A stretch of 64,000 nucleotides of DNA from NCBI GenBank assembly GCA_018141785.1, contig CP073341.1, positions 3,379,422 to 3,443,421 on the forward strand. Reading direction: 5' to 3'. The stretch comes from Candidatus Paraprochloron terpiosi LD05. GTDB taxonomy: Bacteria; Cyanobacteriota; Cyanobacteriia; Cyanobacteriales; Prochloraceae. The position numbers were made by a program, and so were the translations under genes. Under the pieces are notes generated by a model that saw only the letters and a list, made by a program, of their open reading frames with translations, did not search any database and was not told the DNA's origin. Shown here piece by piece: positions 45,181-53,558 of this stretch. Every line of letters begins with the position of its first letter. Position 1 is the stretch's first letter.

Positions 45181-45735
45181 TTAGGCTGCATTATTCAAGC
45201 TAATGCTCATGCGCCGCAGTTGCCCTCTGATACTGGCGTCCAGTACTTGAGAGCCGACTTTAATAATCACCCCGCCAATTAAATCCGGGTCAATTTTCGT
45301 CTTCAGTTCCACCGCCTGGGCGTTGGTCATCTCTTTAACCTTTTCCACCACAGAGTGCCGTTGGGCCTGATTTAGTTCCGTGGCTGAAGTTACTTGAGCG
45401 AGAACTGTTTTATTCAGCTGACGCAATAGTTCCAGGTATTTTTGACAAATTCCCGTCAAAAATACGATACGTCCTTTGTCCACCAAAAGCAGCAAGAAAT
45501 TGAGCAGATAGGGGTTATTACCTCCCCCAACAATCCGCCGCAGCACTGCTTTTTTATCCTCTTCCTTCACTATAGGCGAGGCGAGAAAGTCTCCTAGTTC
45601 TTTCCCTTCCACCAAAGAAACCAAAGAACGGATATCCTCCCCAAACTTTTCCGTCAGGTTATTCGTTTGAGCAACAGACATTAAAGCTTGTGCATAAGGC
45701 TCAACAATTTCAGCGCTGATTACACCAGCTTTCAT
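45181..45735 (-). CDS. atpH: ATP synthase subunit delta
   Basis: 184 residues, peripheral-stalk subunit joining b/b' to F1 (atpD in cyanobacterial naming). The N-terminus [15 protein letters not shown] and the C-terminal signature [20 protein letters not shown] are typical. Its start overlaps the stop of the b-subunit gene by 4 bases, so translation is coupled. Confidence 0.96.
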   Translation of the reverse strand: MKAGVISAEIVEPYAQALMSVAQTNNLTEKFGEDIRSLVSLVEGKELGDFLASPIVKEEDKKAVLRRIVGGGNNPYLLNFLLLLVDKGRIVFLTGICQKYLELLRQLNKTVLAQVTSATELNQAQRHSVVEKVKEMTNAQAVELKTKIDPDLIGGVIIKVGSQVLDASIRGQLRRMSISLNNAA

Positions 45736-46283
45736 GAGCCACCTCCTAGGTTAGCAATGCTGCGGTTAATTAATTCTTGCTCTTGCTGGGGATTCAAACC
45801 TGCTTTTAATCGAGTTTCAACTCGCTCCAAAGCTAGGGCGATCGCCCGCTGTTTCAACTCAGCCATGGCTTTTTCCTGTTGAGAACCTAAGTCTTTGGCA
45901 GCAGTTTCCTTTAACCGCTCAATATCAGCCGCCGTTTTGGCTGCGATGGCTGCTTTAGCTTTCTGAGCATTTTCTTCAGCCCTCTTGCGAATCTGTACCG
46001 CTTCTTCCTGGGCACGAGTCAATTTCTGTTGTTGGACTGCCAAAGCTTCCGCCGCCTTCTTCTGGCGTCCTTCAGCTTCAGAAATGGCCCCGGCAATTTT
46101 TTGACTCCGTTCATTGAGGGTATTGCCCAAGAATTTACGTCCGAAGTAGATCAAGACATAAACCAAAATAGCTAGGTTGATGATATTGGTGTCAAAAATA
46201 TCGAAATTGAGACCAAAACCATCATGACCTGCCTCAGTGGCCACTAGGTATTGATAGGTGGCCAAGAATAAGAAAGTCCCCAT
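45732..46283 (-). CDS. atpF: ATP synthase subunit b
   Basis: 183 residues. One membrane helix ([15 protein letters not shown]) is followed by a long helical stalk rich in A, E, K and Q ([19 protein letters not shown]). The N-terminal 30 residues match cyanobacterial b rather than b'. It lies 15 bp after b' and overlaps delta by 4 bases. Confidence 0.95.
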   Translation of the reverse strand: MGTFLFLATYQYLVATEAGHDGFGLNFDIFDTNIINLAILVYVLIYFGRKFLGNTLNERSQKIAGAISEAEGRQKKAAEALAVQQQKLTRAQEEAVQIRKRAEENAQKAKAAIAAKTAADIERLKETAAKDLGSQQEKAMAELKQRAIALALERVETRLKAGLNPQQEQELINRSIANLGGGS

Positions 46284-46298
46284 TATCTCTGCTCAATA

Positions 46299-46721
46299 TT
46301 AAGTGACTAGCCCTAGTTTTGCCAGGATCTGACTACTGAGAGTCTCTACTTGTTGTTCCAGTGCTTGCATTGCTGCTTGCTTTTGACTCTCTATTTCTTT
46401 CGTCGCCTGTTCTCTTTGAGCGATGGCCTCTTTTTGCGCCGCAGCGATTTGTTCGTCTGCAATTTTTTTAGCCTCAGTCTGAGCATTGGCAATGACTTCC
46501 ACCGACTGTTTCCGGGCACCGGCTAATTGCTCTTCGTATTGTTGAGCCAATGCTTCAGCCTTAGCTAACCGTTCCCGCCCATCTTGTTCTTTTGTCAGGA
46601 TGTAATCATTGCGATCCTCTAGTACTTTCGTCAATGGCTTATAGAAAATGGCATTGAGCAGAATCACTAATAAGAGAAATTGCCCTGCCATTAAAGGCGA
46701 AGTGAGGTCGAAATCGAACAT
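46299..46721 (-). CDS. ATP synthase subunit b'
   Basis: 140 residues from the ATG at 46721 ([20 protein letters not shown]), the usual start of b' in cyanobacteria. A longer in-frame start at 46805 would overlap the end of subunit c and cross the hairpin described below. One membrane helix plus a helical stalk. A b' distinct from b is diagnostic of photosynthetic bacteria (atpG in cyanobacterial naming). Confidence 0.93.
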   Translation of the reverse strand: MFDFDLTSPLMAGQFLLLVILLNAIFYKPLTKVLEDRNDYILTKEQDGRERLAKAEALAQQYEEQLAGARKQSVEVIANAQTEAKKIADEQIAAAQKEAIAQREQATKEIESQKQAAMQALEQQVETLSSQILAKLGLVT

Positions 46722-46749
46722 TTTCTCTTCCAGATTTAAAACTGATTTA

Positions 46750-46780
46750 ATAGAGACATGGTCAGAAACCACGTCTCTAT
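46750..46780 (-). promoter_or_regulatory. Strong mRNA hairpin between subunits c and b'
   Basis: On the mRNA, AUAGAGACGUGGU (46780-46768) pairs with ACCAUGUCUCUAU (46762-46750) around a five-base loop: a 13-bp stem, perfect if one G-U pair is allowed. It starts 14 bases after the subunit c stop and ends 28 bases before the b' start. The position is suited to partial termination or 3'-end protection, which would favour the high-copy subunit c. Confidence 0.65.
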
Positions 46781-46794
46781 CCTTGATTATGGTT

Positions 46795-47064
<270 letters not shown>

Positions 47065-47118
47065 CTAAAGAAAAAACAACGACAAATTGAATGTAACTAA
47101 TGGACAGAGGGTTTTTTA

Positions 47119-47874
47119 TTACTCATGTCCTTCTTCACCGTGCCCCTCAAGTGCCTCGTGAATATATGCCCCTGCTAAAGTGGCAAACACGAGAGCTTGG
47201 ATCGCACTGGTAAACAAACCTAGAGCCATGACAGGCAAAGGTACAAACAGCGGCACCAGCAGCACCAATACCCCTACTACCAACTCATCCGCCAAAATAT
47301 TACCAAAGAGACGGAAACTGAGGGAAAGAGGCTTAGTGAAATCTTCTAAAATCGCGATAGGCAGTAGAACCGGAGTCGGTTCGATATACTTAGCAAAGTA
47401 TCCCAAACCCTTCTTCTTGAAACCTGCATAAAAGTAGGCAAGAGAAGTGAGCAATGCCAAAGCTACCGTCGTATTAATATCATTGGTAGGAGCTGCTAGT
47501 TCCCCTTCTGGAAGATGGATTAACTTCCAAGGTAAGAGAGCGCCGGACCAATTAGACACGAAGATAAACAAGAATAACGTACCAATAAATGGCACCCAGG
47601 GACGGTATTCTTTCTCACCGAGCTGGTTTTTGGCCAAGTCCCGAATGAATTCGAGGGCATATTCCATCACATTTTGGATACCCCTGGGAACTTTCTGAAC
47701 GTTTCTCGTAGCAGCTAGAGAGGCTACTACCAAGAGGGCAATTACGAACCAGGAGGTGAGAAAAACCTGACCATGAATGGTGAAGTTGCCAATTTCCCAG
47801 TAAAAATGCTGACCTACTTCTAATTCAGCAAGGGGGAAATAATTCAAAACTCTTAAACTATCTAGAATTTCCAT
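47119..47874 (-). CDS. atpB: ATP synthase subunit a
   Basis: 251 residues from the ATG at 47874 ([13 protein letters not shown]); an ATG at 47892 adds six residues outside the family. It has five or six membrane helices. The essential Arg of the proton path is in [15 protein letters not shown], followed by the [18 protein letters not shown] signature. Named atpI in cyanobacteria. Confidence 0.96.
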   Translation of the reverse strand: MEILDSLRVLNYFPLAELEVGQHFYWEIGNFTIHGQVFLTSWFVIALLVVASLAATRNVQKVPRGIQNVMEYALEFIRDLAKNQLGEKEYRPWVPFIGTLFLFIFVSNWSGALLPWKLIHLPEGELAAPTNDINTTVALALLTSLAYFYAGFKKKGLGYFAKYIEPTPVLLPIAILEDFTKPLSLSFRLFGNILADELVVGVLVLLVPLFVPLPVMALGLFTSAIQALVFATLAGAYIHEALEGHGEEGHE

Positions 47875-47934
47875 TCCGTGATATTTCCCCAAAACCGTCG
47901 CAACAATTTTCGCACACCTTGAGCACTTATTTGA

Positions 47935-48345
47935 TTAATCTCCTTTTCTTTTGTTTAGCATAAGGGTTGTTGGCAATATATAGATGAAGAAGCTGGCTTT
48001 AAAGGTCATAAATCCCAGAAATACAGGCAAAATATGTAATTCTTGCCACAAACTTGCCGTAATGATTAAGGCAACAAAAAGCCCCATTCTTTTCGGGGAT
48101 CCCACAGTCTGGTTTTCCTGACCTATTTGCTCCACATCCTTTCCTAACATTCTCAAGTAAACCATACCCACAACCGCTCCCAACAAGTAATTTAGAGCAG
48201 TTTTCAGAGAAAAAGTCCCCCAGACTGAGACAAAAATTATCACAGTTATTGCTAGAGTTACCAACAACAATGTTTTTTGCAGTTGATAATACTCTTGCAT
48301 CGGTGATGCTTTTGGTTCGAGAGATTTGTTAGACTGAGTTGCCAA
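47935..48345 (-). CDS. atpI: ATP synthase gene 1 protein (Atp1/AtpI-like)
   Basis: 136 residues, four hydrophobic segments (LLLVTLAITVIIFVSVWG, LNYLLGAVVGMVYLRML and two more). It is the first gene of the operon and is thought to aid assembly of the c-ring or Mg2+ supply in other bacteria. It ends 60 bp before subunit a. The AT-rich 166-bp region upstream (48346-48511) should carry the operon promoter. Confidence 0.9.
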   Translation of the reverse strand: MATQSNKSLEPKASPMQEYYQLQKTLLLVTLAITVIIFVSVWGTFSLKTALNYLLGAVVGMVYLRMLGKDVEQIGQENQTVGSPKRMGLFVALIITASLWQELHILPVFLGFMTFKASFFIYILPTTLMLNKRKGD

Positions 48346-48511
48346 ACTTAACTATGCTAAATAAATTAGCTTACTATTTTTGTGTAAGTTATCGGTGTAT
48401 GGGTTAGGTTCAAAGGCCACCGAAGTACCTCAAAACCCTCCACAAGGAATCATATCATGGAAAAGTTACAAAAATTAAAAAAATATAAATTCAATTTTGA
48501 GCAACCGCAGA

Positions 48512-49768
48512 TTATTGCGAAGCTTTGCGAAGCAACCGCCTTTGGCGTCCCGCCCTTGGCGTCCGCAGATAGGATAGGATGATGAGCTGTTGTTGTTGCA
48601 GCGATCGCACTTTTTCCAGCTCTAGGGGGGTCTGAGCTAAAATCTCTCCTAGGTTTAGTTGACCAGAATTTTCCGTGATTGCTTGGAGGAATTGAAATTC
48701 AGCCTCAGACAAATTCACAAGTTGGTAATCGTAGTTCAAGATAGCACGGCTCGGCCAACCCTGAATACAAGGATTGAGTTGAGCAAAAGCAGTGAGAAGA
48801 ACCTCATCATTGGACCAATCCGCTTGCGGTAAGGGAGGACGAGTCAAGAAAAACTCGTAATGGGTGATTTCTGGATCCAGGAGTTCTATGAGACGATAGC
48901 GATCGCGCTGGGACAAATCTTTCGCTCTGGCTAACAACTCTGGAGATTTCCCCACCAATCGGGACAAATTCCAATACCCAGGATTGGAAAAACCGACGAA
49001 ATCCAAGCCCGAAGCATCTATCAGCTGGAAAACAGAGTGGATATTGTAATCAATTTCTTGAGGATGGACGTACATATCGGCAAAATAGCCATCCCGATGA
49101 TTCTCTAAAGCCCACCTTTCCTTGTCCCGTTTTACCAGCCGATTGTTCTCGGGTAAGTTAGCAAATAACTCCCGTCCAACCTTAACCCCGTCTTGATAAT
49201 TCCCTCGTTTGGACCCTTGCAGAAGGGCGATCGCCTCCTGAACCAGCCTAATTTCAAACCGTCCCAATTCTGCATAGACAAAAATATGCATCAAACCCCC
49301 AGGAGCCAATTTAGCAGCTAAAGATTTAATTCCCAAATGGGGGTTAGCCATATGGTGCAGCACTCCCACACAGTTAATTAACTGAAATTCACCAGGTAGT
49401 TTATCAGCTTCTTTCAGGTTCAGCTGATGAAATTCTAGCTTCCGTTTGTGGGAAGGAGCCACTCCTGAACGATGACATCGTTCCTGCGCCATTGCTAAAG
49501 CACCTTCACTCAGATCCACCCCCACTATTTCTGCTGATGGATTGAGATGAATCAGGTATTCTGTCCCTACCCCCGTACCGCACCCAGCATCTAAAATGCG
49601 GATCTCTTCCGACGGCGGTTTTTGTCCGGTGCAGAAATTATAAGCCGCCAACCAACTCCAGCGCCAGTTATAGCCGGGAGGGGGTTCGTCTAGGAGGGGA
49701 TCTGGAGGGAAAGGATAGGTATTGTACAGTTGAGCGACTTTTTTGCTGATAACCTCAGAGTTTGACAT
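48512..49768 (-). CDS. Class I SAM-dependent methyltransferase
   Basis: A 418-residue protein. Motif I IRILDAGCGTGVGTEYL, motif II EIVGVDLSEGALAMAQ and post-motif LINCVGVLHHMANPHLG are intact. The N-terminal VAQLYNTYPFPPDPLLDEPP and the C-terminal winged-helix-like domain (ITENSGQLNLGEILAQTPLE) are features of a conserved cyanobacterial methyltransferase with unknown substrate. The last 15 residues (RAGRQRRLLRKASQ) are encoded by a GC-rich dispersed repeat near 48512-48565 and probably replace the native end. Confidence 0.82.
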   Translation of the reverse strand: MSNSEVISKKVAQLYNTYPFPPDPLLDEPPPGYNWRWSWLAAYNFCTGQKPPSEEIRILDAGCGTGVGTEYLIHLNPSAEIVGVDLSEGALAMAQERCHRSGVAPSHKRKLEFHQLNLKEADKLPGEFQLINCVGVLHHMANPHLGIKSLAAKLAPGGLMHIFVYAELGRFEIRLVQEAIALLQGSKRGNYQDGVKVGRELFANLPENNRLVKRDKERWALENHRDGYFADMYVHPQEIDYNIHSVFQLIDASGLDFVGFSNPGYWNLSRLVGKSPELLARAKDLSQRDRYRLIELLDPEITHYEFFLTRPPLPQADWSNDEVLLTAFAQLNPCIQGWPSRAILNYDYQLVNLSEAEFQFLQAITENSGQLNLGEILAQTPLELEKVRSLQQQQLIILSYLRTPRAGRQRRLLRKASQ

Positions 49769-50076
49769 TAGTGGATGGCAGTTTTTGGTAATTAATTAAT
49801 CATTATCCATCAGCACGCAGATCTGGCTTTATTCTGGAAAAAATTGTTTCAAGGGTAAGCTGCTGACCCGCCTAGCTTAGAACAGACGGTGAACCGGGAT
49901 GGTGTGAATGCTGGATCAGCACCAATACTGCCATCTCACTATTGTCCTTATTGCGGGAAACCACTTTGAATTTATTGGTACACTGGCAGCGCGAAGGGAA
50001 CTAATTCAGGTTTACGGAAAAATGAGATAGCATAAAAAGGACAAAAGTACTACTGTATAGCTATTTCATTTATCTG
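49769..50076. other. Intergenic stretch with a Zn-ribbon remnant and a hairpin repeat
   Basis: At 49856-49879 TAAGCT and AGCTTA bracket GCTGACCCGCCT, and a near-identical copy lies at 50636-50659. At about 49908-49970 a plus-strand frame reads AGSAPILPSHYCPYCGKPL then stop. This is the C-terminal Zn-ribbon of a protein like that at 51428-51646, so a broken paralogue. No intact gene. Confidence 0.5.
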
Positions 50077-50352
50077 ATGCGTGTTCGATGGGATGAAGCA
50101 AAACGACAGCGAGTTTTGGCAGAACGTGACATTGACTTTGGTCAGTTGAATGATTTGTTCTACATTCCCTATCTTGAAGACCAACGTTCTGGTAACCCAG
50201 AACAATATCGAATTATTGGTTTTGTGGATGGAAAATTGATAACATTCATTGTCGAATATCGAGTCGATGAATTAGGGGAGTACATTTGGATTGTCACAGC
50301 GTGGAGATCAACGAAACAGGAGTGCAGAAACTATGAGCAGCAAATCTACTGA
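50077..50352 (+). CDS. brnT: BrnT-family toxin
   Basis: A 91-residue BrnT RNase toxin. RVRWDEAKRQRVLAERDIDF, then YRIIGFVDGKLITFIVEYR and WIVTAWRSTKQECRNYE match the RelE-like BrnT fold with the usual late Arg/Tyr residues. It is followed, with 20 bases of overlap, by the antitoxin. The toxin-first order is that of brnTA. It appears complete. Confidence 0.85.
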   Translation: MRVRWDEAKRQRVLAERDIDFGQLNDLFYIPYLEDQRSGNPEQYRIIGFVDGKLITFIVEYRVDELGEYIWIVTAWRSTKQECRNYEQQIY

Positions 50353-50590
50353 GATTAAAGATATTGAGGAAATTGCTCATCAAGCTCATTTAGGAGCAGA
50401 TGTGTCCGAGCATTTCACAGGTCATTTTCAAGCAAAGCAACAAATTAATATTACAATTCCTTTGGAGTTACTGCACAGTATTGATGCAGAGTGTCAACTA
50501 CTTCATATTGATCGTCAGGATTGGATTAAAGTGGTCTGTGCTGAAAAAATTCGTGAGATTCAAGCTAGTAGAATCTTAAAAGCTGTTTAA
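50333..50590 (+). CDS. brnA: BrnA-type antitoxin
   Basis: An 85-residue protein from the ATG at 50333 (MSSKSTEIKDIEEIAHQAH). The C-terminal INITIPLELLHSIDAECQLL and DRQDWIKVVCAEKIREIQ form a ribbon-helix-helix-like DNA-binding domain, which neutralises BrnT and represses the operon. A start at 50291 (with a different N-terminus) is less likely since the frame before the ATG encodes nothing antitoxin-like. A broken second copy is at 51780-52040. Confidence 0.8.
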   Translation: MSSKSTEIKDIEEIAHQAHLGADVSEHFTGHFQAKQQINITIPLELLHSIDAECQLLHIDRQDWIKVVCAEKIREIQASRILKAV

Positions 50591-50635
50591 TTCTGGCGCG
50601 TTATAATTAACCTCCCATGTCAGTAGTGTAGGAGG

Positions 50636-50659
50636 TAAGCTGCTGACCCGCCCAGCTTA
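50636..50659. repeat. TAAGCT…AGCTTA hairpin repeat, second copy
   Basis: TAAGCT-GCTGACCCGCCC-AGCTTA. It differs from the copy at 49856-49879 by one base. Placed downstream of brnA, as the first copy is upstream of brnT, the pair brackets the toxin-antitoxin module. Confidence 0.6.
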
Positions 50660-50778
50660 AAATTGCCGTGCCCCTACACAAGCAGTTCTGCCAGATCTGC
50701 CCTCACCCTATCCCAAGACTCATACTCCACATCTTATGAGTTAATATTTAAATATAAGATTGTCTAGCTGAGATTTCA

Positions 50779-51369
50779 ATGCTTAACGAAAGAGATCTAG
50801 ATACTATCCGACAGGACAAGTTTAATGCACTAGTTGCAATTGAGCTACACAGAAAAGAAATTCGTAAACTTCAACAGAAAAATCAGCTTATTGACTCCCT
50901 AACCTTAGCCGTGCCAGTATTTTACCTTATTCCTCGATTGTTGGCAAAGGGCACATTCCTGGCAAGTTTTATTGATGGTATTGGTGAGATTTTAGCAGGA
51001 ATTTTGTTAGTACTGGCAATTCTCAAACTCACTAATAAGTGGCAAGAACGTGAAATTAGACATACCACTATGTCACGGCGTAATAGAGATATTTTTTATG
51101 AGGCGGATAGGCTTTTGAAAAGCCAAACTGCTAGTCGTGAAGTTGTTGAGCAGTTTCAGAGACGTGTTATAGATGTTGATAATGAGGATGAGACTTTACT
51201 GTCTAACCTAAAAGAAGTTGATAGGCAGAAAGGATACAGAGAGGTACTCAAAAAGTTCATTCCTGGTACTTCTACCCCTTGTCCTCAGTGTGGAGCTGAT
51301 CCTTGGAAATTCACTCCGGGAACGTGTCAGCTTTGTGGTGGTACTCCAGTCCAACAAAAAACTAATTGA
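50779..51369 (+). CDS. Two-TM protein with a C-terminal zinc ribbon
   Basis: A 196-residue protein. The N-terminus is helical (residues 1-38), then two hydrophobic segments (TLAVPVFYLIPRLL, and GEILAGILLVLAILKL). A long charged helical region follows, and a C-terminal zinc ribbon CPQCGADPWKFTPGTCQLCG. Two membrane helices plus a helical tail recall SLATT-type membrane proteins associated with conflict systems. The zinc ribbon differs, so the placement is tentative. It is next to brnTA and to a second small zinc-ribbon gene. Confidence 0.55.
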   Translation: MLNERDLDTIRQDKFNALVAIELHRKEIRKLQQKNQLIDSLTLAVPVFYLIPRLLAKGTFLASFIDGIGEILAGILLVLAILKLTNKWQEREIRHTTMSRRNRDIFYEADRLLKSQTASREVVEQFQRRVIDVDNEDETLLSNLKEVDRQKGYREVLKKFIPGTSTPCPQCGADPWKFTPGTCQLCGGTPVQQKTN

Positions 51370-51427
51370 GTGCTAAGATAAGCGGATGTAAGCTTGTGGT
51401 AAATTACACAATATCAAGGAGCAATAT

Positions 51428-51646
51428 ATGAGCCAAGTACTAAACACTTTTTTAGAGTGGTTTGAGCAGTTGACACCTAGTCAACAAGCAGAGATAACTG
51501 ACTTTATCTGTCCCCGCCGAAGACTCTACGATGGTTTCTATGCGGGACCAGCACCTCATGAGGAAGGTGGATACTATGCTGAGCAAGCACCAAGACCGCA
51601 ATCTCAATATTGTCCTTATTGTGGGAAAAAAATTGACCTATCTTGA
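51428..51646 (+). CDS. Small zinc-ribbon protein
   Basis: A 72-residue protein: VLNTFLEWFEQLTPSQQAEI at the N-terminus is a helical segment, and YCPYCGKKIDL is a half zinc ribbon at the C-terminus, so it may need another Cys pair from a partner or dimer. A Cys in FICPRR could contribute. Part of a paralogue is found at 49908-49970. The function is unknown. It has AAGGAGCAATAT before the ATG, a good ribosome site. Confidence 0.6.
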   Translation: MSQVLNTFLEWFEQLTPSQQAEITDFICPRRRLYDGFYAGPAPHEEGGYYAEQAPRPQSQYCPYCGKKIDLS

Positions 51647-51653
51647 AGCTTGA

Positions 51654-51731
51654 GTAGGTTGGGTAGAGCGATAGCGAAACCCAACACAAATATCCTGGAC
51701 TGTTGGGTTTCGTTTCCTCAACCCAACCTAC
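51654..51731. repeat. Dispersed GTAGGTTGGGT repeat
   Basis: GTAGGTTGGGT … AACCCAACAC … GTTGGGTTTCG … ACCCAACCTAC forms a large cruciform-capable unit. A shorter relative (GTAGGTTGGGTTGAGGGACG) follows the mntC-like gene at about 39984. This type of repeat is frequent in cyanobacterial intergenic DNA. Confidence 0.6.
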
Positions 51732-51779
51732 GATTATTACAACAGTTTTAAGTGTACAGAGCCGGTAGTCATGATAGTG

Positions 51780-52040
51780 GAGAGCAACGAAACAGGAGTG
51801 CAGAAACTATGAGCAGCAAATCTACTGAGATTAAAGATATTGAGGAAATTGCTCACAGATGTGTCAGAGCATTTCACAGGTCATTTTCAAGCAAAGCAAC
51901 AAATTAATATTACAATTCCTTTGGAGTTACTGCACAGTATTGATGCAGAGTGTCAACTACTTCATATTGAGCGTCAGGATTGGATTAAAGTAGTCTGTGC
52001 TGAAAAAATTCGTGAGGTTCAAGTTAGTAAAATATTATAA
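51780..52040 (+). pseudogene. Duplicated, frameshifted brnA copy
   Basis: From about 51780 the DNA repeats the end of brnT and all of brnA (50309-50590), including the ATG at 51809 and MSSKSTEIKDIEEIAH. About 17 bases are then missing, so the frame breaks. The RHH part (INITIPLELLHSIDAECQLL) remains open in another frame to TAA 52038-52040. There is no toxin gene with it. The near-identity to the intact copy means the duplication is recent. Confidence 0.8.
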
Positions 52041-52080
52041 CCGCAGATAACCGCAGATAACCGCAGATAACCGCTGATAA
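52041..52080. repeat. Tandem 10-bp repeat
   Basis: Four consecutive units of CCGCAGATAA (the last is CCGCTGATAA) start immediately after the stop of the brnA copy. Ten-base periodicity equals one helical turn. Confidence 0.75.
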
Positions 52081-52258
52081 GTATCGTAGTGGGCGTTGCT
52101 GAATCAAGATATGAAATAATAATAAACCGCTCCGGCGCAGAGGACACAGAGGAAAAAGAGAGAGCTAGTTCTTACTCATTCATATCTCAATTATGCAACG
52201 CCTCGTAGTGTACTTTCGTTAAGCTGATACAGAACCATTTGGCCTAAATTTTACCACC

Positions 52259-52768
52259 GTGACCACCTCTAAAACCACTCAGAGTAAGTCTGCCATCGCC
52301 CTAGGCAGCAATCTAGGTGATTCTCACTCTACCCTACAACAGGCTATCGGTACCCTGGCTCAAACGCCAGCCATTACCCTAATTGCTCAGTCCCCCTGGT
52401 ACTGCACGAAACCCATCGGTCCCCCTCAACCAGACTACGTTAATGGCTGTGCTATAATAGAAACAACCTTAGTCCCAGAACGGCTGCTAGAAACCCTGCT
52501 GGACATTGAAAATCAATTTGGGCGAGTGCGGAAGGAACGTTGGGGGGCACGTACCCTGGATTTAGACCTGATTCTCTTTGATGACGTCGTTATGGACACT
52601 CCCACGCTCCAAATTCCCCATCCCCGCATGAGGGAACGAGCCTTTGTTCTGCGCCCCCTGGCAGATATTGCCCCGGATTGGGTTGACCCTATCACCCAAC
52701 ACACCATTGCCCAGCTCCTAGAGCAGATAGACTGTTCTGAAGTACAACCTCTTAACGTCACAACATGA
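52259..52768 (+). CDS. folK: HPPK (6-hydroxymethyl-dihydropterin pyrophosphokinase)
   Basis: Transfers pyrophosphate from ATP to 6-hydroxymethyl-7,8-dihydropterin in folate synthesis. It has 169 residues: SAIALGSNLGDS, YVNGCAIIETTL, RWGARTLDLDLILFDD (the HPPK signature with catalytic Asp pair) and IPHPRMRERAFVLRPL. The start codon is GTG at 52259. Its last 4 bases overlap the start of the next gene (ATGA), so it is translated together with the reductase. Confidence 0.94.
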   Translation: MTTSKTTQSKSAIALGSNLGDSHSTLQQAIGTLAQTPAITLIAQSPWYCTKPIGPPQPDYVNGCAIIETTLVPERLLETLLDIENQFGRVRKERWGARTLDLDLILFDDVVMDTPTLQIPHPRMRERAFVLRPLADIAPDWVDPITQHTIAQLLEQIDCSEVQPLNVTT

Positions 52769-53484
52769 GAAAAAAGGCACTTGTAACCGGATCAGCGGTA
52801 GGTATTGGACGGGCGATCGCCCTCCATCTTGCAAGTAAGGGGTTTGATATTGCCATTCACTACAATCGCAGCGAGGAAGCAGCCAAACAAGTCTGTCAGC
52901 AAGCAGCCGCTCACAACGTACAAGCCATCATCCTCCAGGCTGATATCACTTGTCCAGATCAAGCAGCCACCTTGGTTGATCGTGCTGCCACCCAGCTCGG
53001 AGGTTTATCCGTCATCGTCAATAATGTGGGTAACTTTTTTGCCAAACCCATGAGTCAAGTTTCCGTTGCCGAGTGGCACAACGTGCTAGATTCTAATCTC
53101 AATTCTACTTTCTATGTGACACAGGCCACTATTCCCCATCTGAAAGCAGCAGGATGGGGGCGGATTGTTAATTTTGGTTGTGCCAGTGCCCAAAATCTCC
53201 TGGCTCGTCGCGGTAATGCGGCTTACGTGATTGCTAAAACAGGGATTATTGTTTATACTAAATCTTTAGCGAAGGAACTTATAAAGGAGCACATCACAGC
53301 TAATGTTATCTTACCAGGAATTGTCGAGAATTCATTTGACGTCGAGGAAATGATCCCAAAATTACCCGCCCAGAGAGCAGCGACTTTAGAGGAAATCAAC
53401 CACGCCGTTTATTTCTTTATCAATCCTGATTCTAACTATATCACAGGACAAGTATTGGAAGTATCAGGGGGCTGGAACTTATAG
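52765..53484 (+). CDS. SDR-family oxidoreductase, probably pterin-related (FolM/PTR1-like)
   Basis: A 239-residue short-chain dehydrogenase. The coenzyme motif is TGSAVGIGRAIALHLASKG, where NADPH is favoured by IHYNRSEE. The catalytic triad Ser-Tyr-Lys is partly shifted: NFGCASAQ … NAAYVIAKTG holds Tyr and Lys, and a Ser precedes. The end GQVLEVSGGWNL is typical. Sitting between HPPK and a DHPS-like gene, it is best read as a dihydropterin or dihydrofolate reductase of the FolM/PTR1 type; this is inferred from context. Confidence 0.8.
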   Translation: MRKKALVTGSAVGIGRAIALHLASKGFDIAIHYNRSEEAAKQVCQQAAAHNVQAIILQADITCPDQAATLVDRAATQLGGLSVIVNNVGNFFAKPMSQVSVAEWHNVLDSNLNSTFYVTQATIPHLKAAGWGRIVNFGCASAQNLLARRGNAAYVIAKTGIIVYTKSLAKELIKEHITANVILPGIVENSFDVEEMIPKLPAQRAATLEEINHAVYFFINPDSNYITGQVLEVSGGWNL

Positions 53485-53558
53485 GATACAGTCTCAGTAA
53501 CCACAAGACAAAATACTGCTACAATTAACAGATACAGCGCACTATAGGATATTACAAC

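Noticed and set aside
52041-52080. Possible CRISPR-like array
   Set aside because: Units are 10 bp in direct tandem with no spacers.
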